Of a stretch of DNA of 64,000 nt, positions 27,456 to 37,223 are shown in pieces. Within the stretch, counting starts at the first letter, position 1, and each line of letters opens with the position of its first letter. The stretch is from Acidobacteriota bacterium. GTDB taxonomy: Bacteria > Acidobacteriota > Terriglobia > Terriglobales > Acidobacteriaceae. The translations under genes and the position numbers were made by a program. The stretch is from assembly GCA_003225555.1 (NCBI GenBank), contig QIAM01000039.1, forward strand, positions 1 through 64,000, read 5' to 3'. The notes beneath the pieces are model-generated. The model was not told the DNA's origin, did no database searches, and was given only the letters and a program-made list of their open reading frames with translations.

Positions 27456-29021
27456 CTACTCGCCTCGTAGTACCGAATGAAGCCGCCGCAGAATCGCGGC
27501 CAGACCCGCAATTCCCCCGAACCATAGAACGAATGCCGTCCTCACCACCCACACCGGCGCGGCTCCGACGCGCTTCAGCAAGAACGGCAGAAAATTCCAC
27601 GTTGTGATGTGCACGTAATCCCACGCGTCTTGCGTCATCTCTTCTGTATTCAACCCCCAGGCGTCCATCTTGCCCAGAGCGAACGCGGCGATGTTCTTGA
27701 AGCGCAGAGCAATCACGAATGTGGGATGCCCGAGCGACTCCATCTGATAGATCTCGAGCGGCAGCCAGAAGGCGAGAGAGGCGATCTGAATTACCAAGCT
27801 CGCGGCGATAATTACGATTCCAGTTCGCCAGAGGAGCTTCGGGATAGCTGGGCGATGACGCAGCAGTAAGGGCACGGCGATCAACGCCAAAATCTGCGCC
27901 GCGGTCGAAACGTAGCGATCTCCCCAAGCGAAATCTCCGGCCCAATACGTGTAGCGCGCATAGAAGCTGATGTATCCGGCCAGCAATAGAAGCGAGGTGA
28001 CCGCATAGGCGCGGACTTCCGGCACCAGGCGCTTCCACAACATAACGATCAGCAGTATCGCCAACACGAGCAGGGGATCGAACAGAAAGATGGACTTCTC
28101 TGGTTTGAATAGAGCTCCGAGAACTCCGACATGAAAGGGCGTGCTCCAGGGAAAGTTCGGCGGCAGCGTAGGATCCCGCAAGCGCTGCTCGCGAGCAAAC
28201 AGAGGAACGTAGGTGCTGGTGAACGATCCGAAACGATAGAAGCTGTAGTAGCGCTCGATGGACAAAAGTACCACGTAGACAGGCGCCGCGATTTTGCAAT
28301 ACGAGAGAAAACGTTGCCACAAAGTCTGTGTGCTCGCGCGCTCGAACCACACCACGGCCAGCAGGAACACACCTGCCGCGATCAGATCGAGGCCGGTAGT
28401 CAGGCGCGTGAGCAGGTTGAGGCCTAACGCCGCAGAGCCGATTAAAAGCGCACGACGGCTGCCGGTACGGAGCCACTGGGACTGGAAGGAAAATCCGGCA
28501 AGGGTCAGGAACATGATGTAGTTGTTCTCCATCATGTTCTGGGTGTAGTGCAGGTGCGTAGTGCAGAACATCAGCGCGAGGACGCCAGCCACCGCTTCTC
28601 TGGTGGAAAAGCGAAGCTGCCTCAACAAACGAAACGCGATCAGCGTGGTCAGCACATTCACCAGAATGTTGATCAAGTAGCTGACCACGATGCTGCGCAC
28701 GGCCGGATCGTCCGAGTATTCAGAAAAAATGGACAGGTGCGCGATCCAGGTTGCCAACAAATCCGCAGGCAGCATGAGTAATGACTGCCCGATTCCGTAC
28801 CAGCTGTAGATTTGGCCGGCCCGTCCATGCAGGCCGAACTCGGGATACTCATTGGGGAAAACTTGCGGCTGGGTCGTCCACAGCCAGTGGGTGGTCTGAA
28901 GCCGGTGCATGGTGTCGGCTGAGCCGAGCTCGCCGGATTGCACAAGGAAGGAGAGCAGGCCAGCCGTGAGACACAAGAGAAAGAGCGGATCACGAAGCCA
29001 GCGGCCAAGGCGCGAGTTCAT
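27456..29021 (-). CDS. Multi-spanning membrane protein, glycosyltransferase-like
   Basis: 521 aa from ATG 29021 (MNSRLGRWLRDPLFLLCLTAG). About ten to twelve hydrophobic helices are spread through the protein. The first large loop has GLHGRAGQIYSWYGIGQSLLMLPADLL, the layout of many GT-C type lipid-sugar transferases with their active loop after helix 1. No catalytic D/E signature can be assigned with certainty, so the enzyme class is only an inference. The reading frame extends upstream of this start but without conserved character. It overlaps no neighbour and is divergent from the kinase gene at 29158. Confidence 0.72.
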   Translation of the reverse strand: MNSRLGRWLRDPLFLLCLTAGLLSFLVQSGELGSADTMHRLQTTHWLWTTQPQVFPNEYPEFGLHGRAGQIYSWYGIGQSLLMLPADLLATWIAHLSIFSEYSDDPAVRSIVVSYLINILVNVLTTLIAFRLLRQLRFSTREAVAGVLALMFCTTHLHYTQNMMENNYIMFLTLAGFSFQSQWLRTGSRRALLIGSAALGLNLLTRLTTGLDLIAAGVFLLAVVWFERASTQTLWQRFLSYCKIAAPVYVVLLSIERYYSFYRFGSFTSTYVPLFAREQRLRDPTLPPNFPWSTPFHVGVLGALFKPEKSIFLFDPLLVLAILLIVMLWKRLVPEVRAYAVTSLLLLAGYISFYARYTYWAGDFAWGDRYVSTAAQILALIAVPLLLRHRPAIPKLLWRTGIVIIAASLVIQIASLAFWLPLEIYQMESLGHPTFVIALRFKNIAAFALGKMDAWGLNTEEMTQDAWDYVHITTWNFLPFLLKRVGAAPVWVVRTAFVLWFGGIAGLAAILRRLHSVLRGE

Positions 29022-29157
29022 TGTCTGGATGGTAATACACTTGGACTTCGGGCCTCGGACTTCAGGCCATGGCCAAGGTAGCTGCGGTCTGCTGAGGTCT
29101 GAGTTCTTAAGTCCGACGCCCAAGGTCCACTCTTCGCGGTAGACTGTACCGGGAAAA

Positions 29158-31881
29158 GTGATGCCTTCCTGCTCATCTTGCGGTAGTGAGTTATCCGGCG
29201 GCGTGCGGTTCTGCTCCTCCTGCGGGACACCGGCGCCGGGCAGTGACGACATGGCCACGATGGACTTCGGTCCGGGGAACCCGAAGCCGTCGGCGCGGGC
29301 GATTTCGGGGGCTCCGTCGAAGCGTCCCACTTCCTCTCAGTATTCGGTCAGCGAAGGGCGTTTCCTGCCCGGGCGGTTACTCGCGGGACGCTATCGCATC
29401 ATCGCGTTGCTGGGAGTGGGAGGGATGGGTGAGGTCTATCGCGCCGATGACCTCACGCTGGGCCAGTCGGTCGCTCTCAAGTTTCTACCGGATGATGCCG
29501 CGCACGACGAGGCTCTGCTCGAGCGCTTTCGGAATGAAGTGCGGATCGCGCGGCGGGTTTCGCACCCCAACGTGTGCCGCGTTTATGACGTGGGAGAAGT
29601 CGACGGTCACACGTTCTTCACGATGGAGTACGTCGACGGCGAAGATCTGGCATCGCTATTGCGACGCATCGGCCGACTGCCGCACGACAAGGCGCTCGAT
29701 ATTGCGCGCCAGCTTTGTGCGGGCTTGGCCGCGGCGCATGCAAAGGGAGTCCTGCACCGTGATCTGAAACCCGCCAACATCATGCTGGATGGCCGGGGCC
29801 AGGTTGTGGTCACTGATTTCGGGCTCGCAGGAGTGGCCGACCAGATTCAAGGCGCCGAAGTGCGCAGCGGAACTCCCGCCTACATGGCGCCCGAACAACT
29901 GGCGGGAAAGGAAGTCACGACGCGCAGCGACATTTATGCGCTGGGCTTGGTGTTGTATGAGGTATTCACGGGCAAGCGCGTCTTCGGAGAAAAATCGTCA
30001 GGAACACGCGGCCAGGGAGAGAGTACTCCCAGCCGTCCGTCCTCGGTGGTCAGGGACCTCGATCCGATCGTAGATAAGGTGATCCTTCGCTGCCTGGAGA
30101 CAGAGCCGGGCGCTCGGCCTGCAACCGTACTCGCGGTGGCCGCGGCGCTGCCCGGCGGTGATCCACTGGCGGCAGCACTTGCGGCTGGTGAGACACCGTC
30201 GCCGCAACTAGTCGCCGCCTCGGGAGAAACCGCCGGGCTGCGCCCACGCATCGCCGTTGTCTGCCTGGTAGCCGCGCTCTTTGGCTTGTACATCGGAGTG
30301 TACTTCTCAACTCGATATAACGCTCTGGAGAAGATGCGTCTTGAACTCCCGCCGGAAGTTCTCGCGCAAAAGGCTCGCGAGATCGTGGCGCGCTTCGGGT
30401 ACACGGAAAAGCCCGCCGACAGCGCCCATGGATTCGTCTACGACACAGATTTCCGGGATCATGTCGAGAAACAAAAGACGCCGGCGAATTGGGCCGCAGT
30501 CCTCACGGGGCGCCCTCCCGTACTCGAATACTGGTATCGGCAAAGCCCGAAGGAGATGTCGGCAAGCCACTACTACGATCAGCTGCTTACTCCCGGCATC
30601 TTGCAGGAAGATGACCCGGAACCGACGTTGTCTGGGATGGTCAATGTGAAGCTCGATTCCAAGGGCCGGTTGATTCACTTCCTGGCGATCCCGCCCGAGA
30701 AGTACGATGCCGCGACCATGACGACGCAGCCCGATTGGAGCCAGCTGTTTGCCGCGGCAGAGATCGATCCGGCAAAGCTGCAACCGGCGCCGCCTCAGTG
30801 GAACTCTCTGGCTGGCTCCGACGCGCGCGCGGCTTGGACAGGCACCTGGCCGGGATCGAATTTCCCTTTGCGCGTGGAGGCGGCCGCATGGCGTGGCAAG
30901 CCGGTCTATTTTGCGCTGCTCGGCGAGTGGACCGAGCCTGGACGCATGGTCCCGCCCAACTCGGCTGAGCGGGCCAGGAATAAGCTGAGTCAAACACTCT
31001 TCCTGCTCATGCTGATCGGACTGCTGGTCGCCGGAGCGCTATTGGCGCGCCGCAACTATCGTGCCGGACGAGCCGACCGCGAAGGTGCCTTGCGGTTGGC
31101 TTCAGTCATGTTTGCGCTGGAGATGCTGCTCTGGCTCTGCCGCTCGCATCTTGTGCCCGCCTGGGATACGTTCGGAAACTTCATGTTATGCATCGCATCC
31201 GGCCTGTTGATGGGTGGGGTCACGTGGATGCTTTATCTGGCGCTCGAACCCTGGATCCGCCGGCGCTGGCCGCAGGCCATCATCACCTGGAGCCGGCTGA
31301 TTTCCGGCCAGCTGCAGGATCCGCTGGTCGGCCGCGACATCCTGTTCGGAGTGATGTTCGGTGTGGGCTGGCTCCTGATCTTCGTGCTGATGTTTGCCCT
31401 TCTCGCTCGCACGGGCGCGGCCCCGCAGTTAGGCTCCCCGGCATATCTGCTGGGCGGTCGCCAGGCGCTCGGTCAGTGGCTTTCGCAGGCTCCCGTCTCG
31501 ATCCTGATCACGCTGGAGTTTTTCTTCCTACTGCTCGGACTCAAAGTCGTATTGCGCAAGGACTGGATTGCCGCGATTGCCTTCGTCAGCCTGTTTGTCG
31601 GACTGCGAGCGCTGCAAAGCACCCACCTGGCCATCGAACTACCCGCCTTTCTGGTCATCTACATTGTCGTGGTGTTGATCGTATTACGCTTTGGTCTTGT
31701 GCCGCTTGCAGTTGGGGCGTTCACCGTCGACATGCTGGCCAATGTGCCGTTCACCACAGACTTCTCAGCCTGGTATGTCGGGACGACGGCACTCGCGCTG
31801 CTGAGCGTGGTCGCTTTGGCTGCGTGGGGTTTCTACCACTCGCTGGGCGGACGGCCGGTTTGGAGGATGGAAGTGGAGTAG
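29158..31881 (+). CDS. Zinc-ribbon Ser/Thr protein kinase with C-terminal membrane domain
   Basis: 907 aa. Translation begins at GTG 29158 or the next codon, ATG 29161. Residues 4-23 form a zinc ribbon (CSSCG...CSSCG). The kinase domain (about 75-340) has LLGVGGMGEVYRA, the lysine in SVALKFLP, HRDLKPANIM, DFGLAG and TPAYMAPEQL, so it looks active. A TM helix near 365-385 (IAVVCLVAALFGLYIGVYF) leads into an external part of about 230 residues, followed by about seven further helices to the end. The external part may sense or bind something. Kinases of this form are common in Acidobacteriota, but a multi-helix tail is less common. Confidence 0.9.
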   Translation: MMPSCSSCGSELSGGVRFCSSCGTPAPGSDDMATMDFGPGNPKPSARAISGAPSKRPTSSQYSVSEGRFLPGRLLAGRYRIIALLGVGGMGEVYRADDLTLGQSVALKFLPDDAAHDEALLERFRNEVRIARRVSHPNVCRVYDVGEVDGHTFFTMEYVDGEDLASLLRRIGRLPHDKALDIARQLCAGLAAAHAKGVLHRDLKPANIMLDGRGQVVVTDFGLAGVADQIQGAEVRSGTPAYMAPEQLAGKEVTTRSDIYALGLVLYEVFTGKRVFGEKSSGTRGQGESTPSRPSSVVRDLDPIVDKVILRCLETEPGARPATVLAVAAALPGGDPLAAALAAGETPSPQLVAASGETAGLRPRIAVVCLVAALFGLYIGVYFSTRYNALEKMRLELPPEVLAQKAREIVARFGYTEKPADSAHGFVYDTDFRDHVEKQKTPANWAAVLTGRPPVLEYWYRQSPKEMSASHYYDQLLTPGILQEDDPEPTLSGMVNVKLDSKGRLIHFLAIPPEKYDAATMTTQPDWSQLFAAAEIDPAKLQPAPPQWNSLAGSDARAAWTGTWPGSNFPLRVEAAAWRGKPVYFALLGEWTEPGRMVPPNSAERARNKLSQTLFLLMLIGLLVAGALLARRNYRAGRADREGALRLASVMFALEMLLWLCRSHLVPAWDTFGNFMLCIASGLLMGGVTWMLYLALEPWIRRRWPQAIITWSRLISGQLQDPLVGRDILFGVMFGVGWLLIFVLMFALLARTGAAPQLGSPAYLLGGRQALGQWLSQAPVSILITLEFFFLLLGLKVVLRKDWIAAIAFVSLFVGLRALQSTHLAIELPAFLVIYIVVVLIVLRFGLVPLAVGAFTVDMLANVPFTTDFSAWYVGTTALALLSVVALAAWGFYHSLGGRPVWRMEVE

Positions 31882-32010
31882 CGGGCTTCTAGCCTCGGCA
31901 GTGTTACAATTGCCCGTCCAAACCGACAGCCCAGCACATTACATCGAAATGTGAATCCGGGCCGAACCCTTCTGACTGGGCTGCCAGAATCTCACACGGA
32001 GAGGTGTCCT

Positions 32011-32790
32011 ATGAAGAAACTGCTGTTAGTACTGGTGCTGCTCGCGTCGGCGGCTCTGTTTGGCCAAACCCCGTTCGATGGAACCTGGATGACCAAACTC
32101 GATACGGCCAAGTTTCCCACCAAACCCGACAAGTACTCGTTGAGCAATAACATGTATGAGTGCCTGACCTGCGTTCCGAAAGTCGCGGTCAAGGCCGACG
32201 GGAGCGATCAGAAAGTCACGGGCCATCCTTACTACGACACGATCGCGGTGAACGTGGTGAATGCCAGTTCGATCGAGATCATCCGAAAGAAGGACGGAAA
32301 GGTCATGTCCAGCGACACCCAGACCGTCTCGGCCGACGGTAGGGCCCTGACCGACACATTCACGGACAACTCGGGAACGCAGCCGGTAACGGGCGACGTT
32401 ACGTCGACGCGAGTGGGCCCGGCCCCGGCCGGCTCGCATGCGGTGTCGGGAGCCTGGCGCACGTCGAAGGTCAACACCGTCTCCAACAACGGGCTGACCG
32501 TGACCTATCAGGGCACCGCCAATGGACTGAAGATGTCAGACCCGAACGGCAACAGCTACGACGCGAAGTTCGACGGGAAAGACTATCCGATCAGCGGCGA
32601 CCCAGGCCACACCATGGTTTCGCTGAAGCGGATTGGGAATGACACGATTGAAGAGACCGACAAGCGGGACGGGAAAATCGTTGGCGTGTTCCGCATGACG
32701 GTTTCTGCCGATGGCAAGTCGATCAAGGCGGAGTACACGGATAAGGAGCGCGGGACCACGACCAGTTTCACCATGGAGAAGCAGTCGTAA
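32011..32790 (+). CDS. Exported protein with internal duplication, unknown function
   Basis: 259 aa from ATG 32011, with a signal peptide (MKKLLLVLVLLASAALFGQ) and an upstream GAGAGG. The mature part consists of two similar halves. The first (about 22-130) has FDGTWMTKLD and KKDGKVMSSDTQTVSADGRALTDTFTDNSG. The second (about 145-255) has VSGAWRTSKVN and KRDGKIVGVFRMTVSADGKSIKAEYTDKERG. The repeated IxRKDGKxxxxxxxTVSADGKxxxxxYTD pattern suggests a lipocalin-like or beta-barrel unit. No active-site motif or neighbour suggests a role. Confidence 0.75.
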   Translation: MKKLLLVLVLLASAALFGQTPFDGTWMTKLDTAKFPTKPDKYSLSNNMYECLTCVPKVAVKADGSDQKVTGHPYYDTIAVNVVNASSIEIIRKKDGKVMSSDTQTVSADGRALTDTFTDNSGTQPVTGDVTSTRVGPAPAGSHAVSGAWRTSKVNTVSNNGLTVTYQGTANGLKMSDPNGNSYDAKFDGKDYPISGDPGHTMVSLKRIGNDTIEETDKRDGKIVGVFRMTVSADGKSIKAEYTDKERGTTTSFTMEKQS

Positions 32791-32914
32791 GTCCGAGCAG
32801 CGCGGTTTCACCAGCCGCGCTGCTACATTCCCTGCCTCCTCGCTAATGGCGCATCGCTAGAACCTTGGCCCCTTTACTTCAGCATCCTCCCCAACATCCC
32901 TGGCATCTAAAACC

Positions 32915-32943
32915 TTGACAATGATCGACTCAAGTTCTATGCT
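32915..32943 (+). promoter_or_regulatory. Probable dnaK promoter
   Basis: TTGACA (32915-32920), 17 bases, then TATGCT (32938-32943): six of six and four of six against the vegetative consensus. No CIRCE element or ECF-type site lies near it. The dnaK ATG is 65 bases downstream, preceded by AGGAGG (32995-33000). Confidence 0.7.
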
Positions 32944-33008
32944 CTGGTCGAGCATGCAAATGCATCGTTGATTTAAAAGCACTTATAGTTGTCTAGGAGG
33001 ATAGTTTT

Positions 33009-34949
33009 ATGGGCAAGATCATCGGAATTGACCTTGGAACCACGAATTCATGCGTGGCAGTGATGGAGGGTGGAGAGCCCAAGGTTATCCCTAACGAAGA
33101 AGGAGGGCGCACTACGCCCTCGGTTGTAGGTTTTACGAAAACTGGCGAGCGGCTCGTCGGGCAGGTGGCCAAGCGGCAGGCGATCACCAATCCGGAGAAT
33201 ACGGTCTATTCGATCAAGCGGTTCATGGGACGGCGCTACGAGGAAGTGCAGGAAGAGATCAAGATGGTCCCCTATAAGGTCGTGAAGTCGGGCGACCATG
33301 TGGCGGTGCTGGCGCAGGGGAAGGAATACACGCCTCCGCAGATTTCGGCGCTCATTCTGCAGAAGTTGAAGAAGGCGGCGGAAGACTATCTCGGGGAGAA
33401 AGTGACCGAGGCGGTCATCACCGTGCCCGCTTACTTCAACGACGCGCAGCGGCAGGCGACGAAAGATGCTGGCCAGATTGCCGGGCTGGAAGTGAAGCGC
33501 ATCATCAACGAGCCCACGGCGGCGGCGCTGGCGTACGGCCTTGACAAGGGTAAGGACGAGACCATCGCCGTGTACGACTTCGGCGGCGGGACGTTTGATA
33601 TTTCGGTGCTCGAAGTCGGCGAGGGCGTGATCGAAGTAAAGGCTACGAACGGCGACACGCACCTGGGCGGCGACAACCTTGACCAGCGCATCGTCGACTG
33701 GCTCATCGATGAGTTCAAGAAAGATGAAGGACTTGACCTGCGAGGCAAAGGGAACGAGATGGCGCTGCAACGTCTGCGTGACGCGGCGGAGCGGGCCAAG
33801 ATCGAGCTCTCGACCACGATGGAGCACGAGATCAATCTGCCCTTCATCACGGCCGACGCCAGCGGGCCGAAGCATCTGGTGAAGAAGCTGACGCGGGCGA
33901 AGCTCGAAGGGATGGTGGAAGACATCATCCAGCGCTCAGTCGGTCCGTGCAAGCAATGCCTCAAAGACGCGGGCGTGGACCCCAGCAAAATCAACGAAGT
34001 CGTGCTGGTGGGCGGACAGACCAGGATGCCGCGCATCCAGCAACTTGTGAAAGAGCTCTTCGGCAAGGAAGGCCACAAGGGCGTTAATCCGGATGAAGTC
34101 GTCGCGGTCGGTGCGGCGATTCAGGGTGGCGTGCTGGGCGGCGAAGTAAAAGACCTGCTGCTGCTGGACGTGACTCCCTTGACCCTGGCGATCGAGACGC
34201 TGGGTGGCGTCGCGACGCCGATGATCCCCCGCAACACGACAATTCCGACGCGCAAGACGGAAACGTTCTCCACCGCGGCCGACAACCAGACCTCGGTTGA
34301 GGTGCATGTGCTGCAGGGTGAGCGTCCGATGGCAGCGCAGAATCGGACTCTGGGCAAGTTCCATCTGACCGGGATTCCGCCGGCACCGCGTGGAGTTCCC
34401 CAGATCGAGGTTACGTTCGACATTGACGCCAACGGCATCCTGAACGTGACCGCGAAAGATACGGCCACGCAGAAGGACCAGAAGATCACGATCACGTCGT
34501 CTTCCGGCCTGTCGAAGGAAGAAGTCGAGCGCATGGCCAAAGAAGCGGACGCACACTCGGCTGAAGACAAGGCCAGGCGTGAAGAGATCGAGTCGCGTAA
34601 TCAGCTTGACAGCATGGTCTACCAGATCGAGAAGATGCTGCGCGAGTCGGGCGACAAGATCTCGGGCTCGGAACGTGGTGACGTCGAGAACGCAGTGGCA
34701 GACGCGAAGAAAGCGCTGGAGTCGAACGACAAGGCGCAGATGGACAGCGCACGCGAGAAGCTGACCCAGGCTTCGCACAAGCTGGCCGAGCAGATGTATA
34801 AGGCAGCACAGGCGCAGCCGGGAGCTGGAGCGGGTGCGGCTCCCACGCCGGGCGCGGCAGCGGCCGGCGACGGCGGCGACGGTCAGGCCAAGAAGAAAGA
34901 TGAAGGCGTGATCGACGCAGAGTACGTCGACGTGGAGGACAAGAAGTAA
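33009..34949 (+). CDS. dnaK: Chaperone DnaK (Hsp70)
   Basis: 646 aa. It is the ATP-dependent folding chaperone that works with DnaJ and GrpE. The nucleotide domain holds [63 protein letters not shown] and [11 protein letters not shown]. The substrate domain begins near 385 ([18 protein letters not shown]). The lid ends with the acidic [16 protein letters not shown] strong ribosome site (AGGAGG) and a TTGACA promoter are present upstream. A small gene and dnaJ follow; grpE is not seen nearby. Confidence 0.98.
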   Translation: MGKIIGIDLGTTNSCVAVMEGGEPKVIPNEEGGRTTPSVVGFTKTGERLVGQVAKRQAITNPENTVYSIKRFMGRRYEEVQEEIKMVPYKVVKSGDHVAVLAQGKEYTPPQISALILQKLKKAAEDYLGEKVTEAVITVPAYFNDAQRQATKDAGQIAGLEVKRIINEPTAAALAYGLDKGKDETIAVYDFGGGTFDISVLEVGEGVIEVKATNGDTHLGGDNLDQRIVDWLIDEFKKDEGLDLRGKGNEMALQRLRDAAERAKIELSTTMEHEINLPFITADASGPKHLVKKLTRAKLEGMVEDIIQRSVGPCKQCLKDAGVDPSKINEVVLVGGQTRMPRIQQLVKELFGKEGHKGVNPDEVVAVGAAIQGGVLGGEVKDLLLLDVTPLTLAIETLGGVATPMIPRNTTIPTRKTETFSTAADNQTSVEVHVLQGERPMAAQNRTLGKFHLTGIPPAPRGVPQIEVTFDIDANGILNVTAKDTATQKDQKITITSSSGLSKEEVERMAKEADAHSAEDKARREEIESRNQLDSMVYQIEKMLRESGDKISGSERGDVENAVADAKKALESNDKAQMDSAREKLTQASHKLAEQMYKAAQAQPGAGAGAAPTPGAAAAGDGGDGQAKKKDEGVIDAEYVDVEDKK

Positions 34950-34955
34950 GTTCTA

Positions 34956-35210
34956 ATGGCTGTACGTGATTTCGGCAGGGGCGCCGTGGGCGCCCTTTGC
35001 CGCGACATCATGACGATGATTTTGGGCGACGATGTGCAATTTCAGGTAAACGATCAAACGTATTTTCTGAGCCTGGCTGAGAACGAGCGGCGCTGGCTGG
35101 TACATGTGTCCACGCCTACTGGTGCCATGCCGGTTCCGGTGTATGTGGATGCTGGAGAGTCCGTAGATCTCATGATGCTCGTCGAGGAAAAGCACAGGAT
35201 CCCGAACTAG
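34956..35210 (+). CDS. Small protein between dnaK and dnaJ, unknown function
   Basis: 84 aa, starting six bases after the dnaK stop. It has the pattern DDVQFQVNDQTYFLSLAENERRWLVHVSTPTGAMPVPVYVDAG, apparently a short beta-rich domain of the type carried by single-domain acidobacterial proteins. It resembles nothing I can name. Its place between dnaK and dnaJ, with very short gaps, suggests co-transcription and perhaps a role with the chaperone pair, but no sequence evidence supports a function. Confidence 0.65.
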   Translation: MAVRDFGRGAVGALCRDIMTMILGDDVQFQVNDQTYFLSLAENERRWLVHVSTPTGAMPVPVYVDAGESVDLMMLVEEKHRIPN

Positions 35211-35245
35211 AACACAGAAACTGATGCGCCAGTCCGTCTTACTAA

Positions 35246-36478
35246 ATGGCAACTACGACCAAGAAGGATTACTACGACGTTCTCGGCGTGAAGAAAACCG
35301 CCTCCGTCGACGAAATCCGCAAGGCATTCCGTAAACTGGCGCGCAAGTACCATCCAGACGTCAACCCCGGCGACAAATCGGCTGAGGAGAAGTTTAAGGC
35401 AATCTCCGAAGCAAACGAGGTCCTGAGCGACCCCAAAAAACGCAAGATCTACGACCAGGTGGGGTTCTACTCCGACAACATTGATCCCGCTGCTGCCGAG
35501 GCCTATGCCCGCGGCGGCGCGACCGGCGCTGGAGGATTCGGCGGGTATCCCGGCGGGCAACCTGGAGCCGGCGGCGGCCAAGGCGTTCACTTCGACTTTG
35601 GCGGCTTTGATTTTTCGGACATGATGGACAACGCTGGCCGAGGTTCCAAGGGAAACAGCGGCAGCAGCTTCCGTGACATCTTCTCCGGTATTTTCGGCGG
35701 CGGGCGGGGCGGCGCTGTCGCCGCGGAAGGCCCTGAACCGGGTACCGACCTCGAATATCAGGTCAACGTTCTTTTCTGGACGGCGGTCCGCGGGGGAGTG
35801 ATGCGTCTCAACATCTCGCGCCAGGATGTCTGTTCGAATTGTCATGGACAGGGTTACCTGGAAGCGCCGGGTAAGTGTCCCGAGTGCAACGGAACTGGCC
35901 AGGTTACGCAGACCGGTGGCCGGATGAAGTTCAACGTCACGTGTCCGCGCTGCCACGGAACCGGGAAGAACATCTCGACCTGCCCTATTTGCCATGGTGA
36001 AGGAACAGTCTCTCGAACGGAACCCCTCGAGGTTCGCATCAAGGCGGGGACACGCGACGGCCAGCGCATCCGCATCCCTGGAAAGGGTAACGCCGGCTCC
36101 CACGGCGGGGCGTCGGGCGATCTCTACGTTATTATCCGGACGGGGGAGCATCCCGTGTTTCGCCGCGACGGGGATGACATTTATCTCACGGTTCCGGTGA
36201 GCGCTACGGAAGCCGCGCTAGGGGCGAAGATTGAAGTTCCCACCATCGACGGCCGGGCGCTGCTGAAGATTCCTCCGGGAACGCAGTCTGGACAGAAACT
36301 GCGCCTGCGCGAGAAAGGTGTGCCCTCGGCAACAAAGGAAGGAACGCGAGGGGATGAGATTGTCGAAATCAACGTGACCGTGCCGATGCCGCGGGACGAG
36401 CGGACTAAAGAGTTGCTGCGGGAGTTGGCAAAGCTGAATCCGGAAGATCCTCGGGAGGCTCTCTGGAAGCAGGTCTGA
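35246..36478 (+). CDS. dnaJ: Chaperone DnaJ (Hsp40), type I
   Basis: 410 aa. The J-domain (8-72) includes the HPD triad in [11 protein letters not shown] Gly/Phe-rich stretch (95-160, [17 protein letters not shown]) follows, then four zinc-binding repeats ([32 protein letters not shown], about 195-255) and the C-terminal beta domains. It delivers substrates to DnaK and stimulates its ATPase. It is longer than the usual 375 aa because of the Gly-rich insert. It starts 35 bases after the 84-aa gene. Confidence 0.96.
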   Translation: MATTTKKDYYDVLGVKKTASVDEIRKAFRKLARKYHPDVNPGDKSAEEKFKAISEANEVLSDPKKRKIYDQVGFYSDNIDPAAAEAYARGGATGAGGFGGYPGGQPGAGGGQGVHFDFGGFDFSDMMDNAGRGSKGNSGSSFRDIFSGIFGGGRGGAVAAEGPEPGTDLEYQVNVLFWTAVRGGVMRLNISRQDVCSNCHGQGYLEAPGKCPECNGTGQVTQTGGRMKFNVTCPRCHGTGKNISTCPICHGEGTVSRTEPLEVRIKAGTRDGQRIRIPGKGNAGSHGGASGDLYVIIRTGEHPVFRRDGDDIYLTVPVSATEAALGAKIEVPTIDGRALLKIPPGTQSGQKLRLREKGVPSATKEGTRGDEIVEINVTVPMPRDERTKELLRELAKLNPEDPREALWKQV

Positions 36479-36490
36479 ACCCCGTTGCCC

Positions 36491-36583
36491 TGTCATCCTG
36501 AGCGCAGCGAAGGACCTGTGTAGGTCCTTGTGGATTGCACAGGTCCTTCGGTCCACAAAAAGACTGCGGTCCTCAGGATGACA
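36491..36583. repeat. Perfect 12-bp inverted repeat, dispersed family copy C
   Basis: TGTCATCCTGAG (36491-36502) and CTCAGGATGACA (36572-36583) are exact reverse complements around 69 bases with AGGACCTGTG and ACAGGTCCTT copies inside. It lies just beyond dnaJ and may serve as its terminator or be a mobile element. The same words occur at 6593-6617 and 14208-14250. Confidence 0.7.
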
Positions 36584-36600
36584 GACGGGGGCTTGTCAAT

Positions 36601-37065
36601 TCATTTCTTCGGTGTCGGATCGTCCGCCGGATTGATGTAGTTGAACGTCACCGGTGACTGCCCATGGATCTGAATGACGGTCTCGCCAGAAGCTCCAGCG
36701 TAGTGATGCACGCTGGGGTCGAGATAGGCGAAGCTGCCGGCACCGAAACTCATCATCTTGCTGGCGTCGAACTGGTCGCCCATTCCAACTTTGAGAGTTC
36801 CCGAGATCACTGTTACATTTTCCCGAAGAGGATGAGTATGGGGTGCAATCTTGTACCCATCGGGCATCTTGAGACGAATAGTGTAGTCACCGGAGGAAGC
36901 CATGGGATCGCCCTCCAGCACCGCCAGCTGCGCTCCGGGCGGGATAAAGGGCGGAACGGGCCCGAACTTAACCTGATCGGGCGTGAAAGCGTTTTGCGCC
37001 AGAGACGGTTGTGCCACCACCAGCGCGGCCAGTGTCAGAACCGCAATGAGAAACGGTAGTTTCAT
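36601..37065 (-). CDS. Exported cupin-domain protein
   Basis: 154 aa from ATG 37065. The signal peptide is MKLPFLIAVLTLAALVVAQPSLA. The single cupin barrel has the motif IAPHTHPLRENVTVISGTL, in which the His and Glu residues would bind a metal, and SVHHYAGASG near the end. It probably binds a small molecule or acts as a sugar or oxidised-compound isomerase/dioxygenase; the type is not clear. It is divergent from the MarR-GNAT fusion with a 158-bp spacer. Confidence 0.75.
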   Translation of the reverse strand: MKLPFLIAVLTLAALVVAQPSLAQNAFTPDQVKFGPVPPFIPPGAQLAVLEGDPMASSGDYTIRLKMPDGYKIAPHTHPLRENVTVISGTLKVGMGDQFDASKMMSFGAGSFAYLDPSVHHYAGASGETVIQIHGQSPVTFNYINPADDPTPKK

Positions 37066-37183
37066 AGGGCCCTCCAGACAGCCGAGCATGATAAACATCC
37101 ACTGAATTTACGGCAAGGGCCCGTCTTGCCCAGCCTGCCCAGGCGCTTGCCTCCTCCAATGATTGCTTCTAACACGTATTTTA

Positions 37184-37214
37184 CTTGACGCAGTCAACTT
37201 AATCATACGATACT
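37184..37214 (+). promoter_or_regulatory. Promoter with palindrome for MarR-GNAT gene
   Basis: TTGACG (37185-37190), about 18 bases, then GATACT (37209-37214) forms a possible promoter. TTGAC-GCA-GTCAA (37185-37197) is a perfect 5+5 inverted repeat that overlaps the -35. A regulator bound here would block the promoter, so autorepression by the MarR domain is plausible. Confidence 0.5.
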
Positions 37215-37223
37215 TGTTGCACC

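Noticed and set aside
27415-28476. A 353-codon leftward frame within the membrane glycosyltransferase-like gene
   Set aside because: It lies in another frame of the same strand, and its Arg/Ser-rich protein shows no motif. The hydrophobic frame is clearly the real one.
30307-30993. A 228-codon leftward frame opposite the kinase gene
   Set aside because: It lies within the kinase gene and has no coding pattern of its own.
33936-34778. A 280-codon leftward frame opposite dnaK
   Set aside because: It is antisense to the conserved dnaK sequence and shows only reverse-strand composition.
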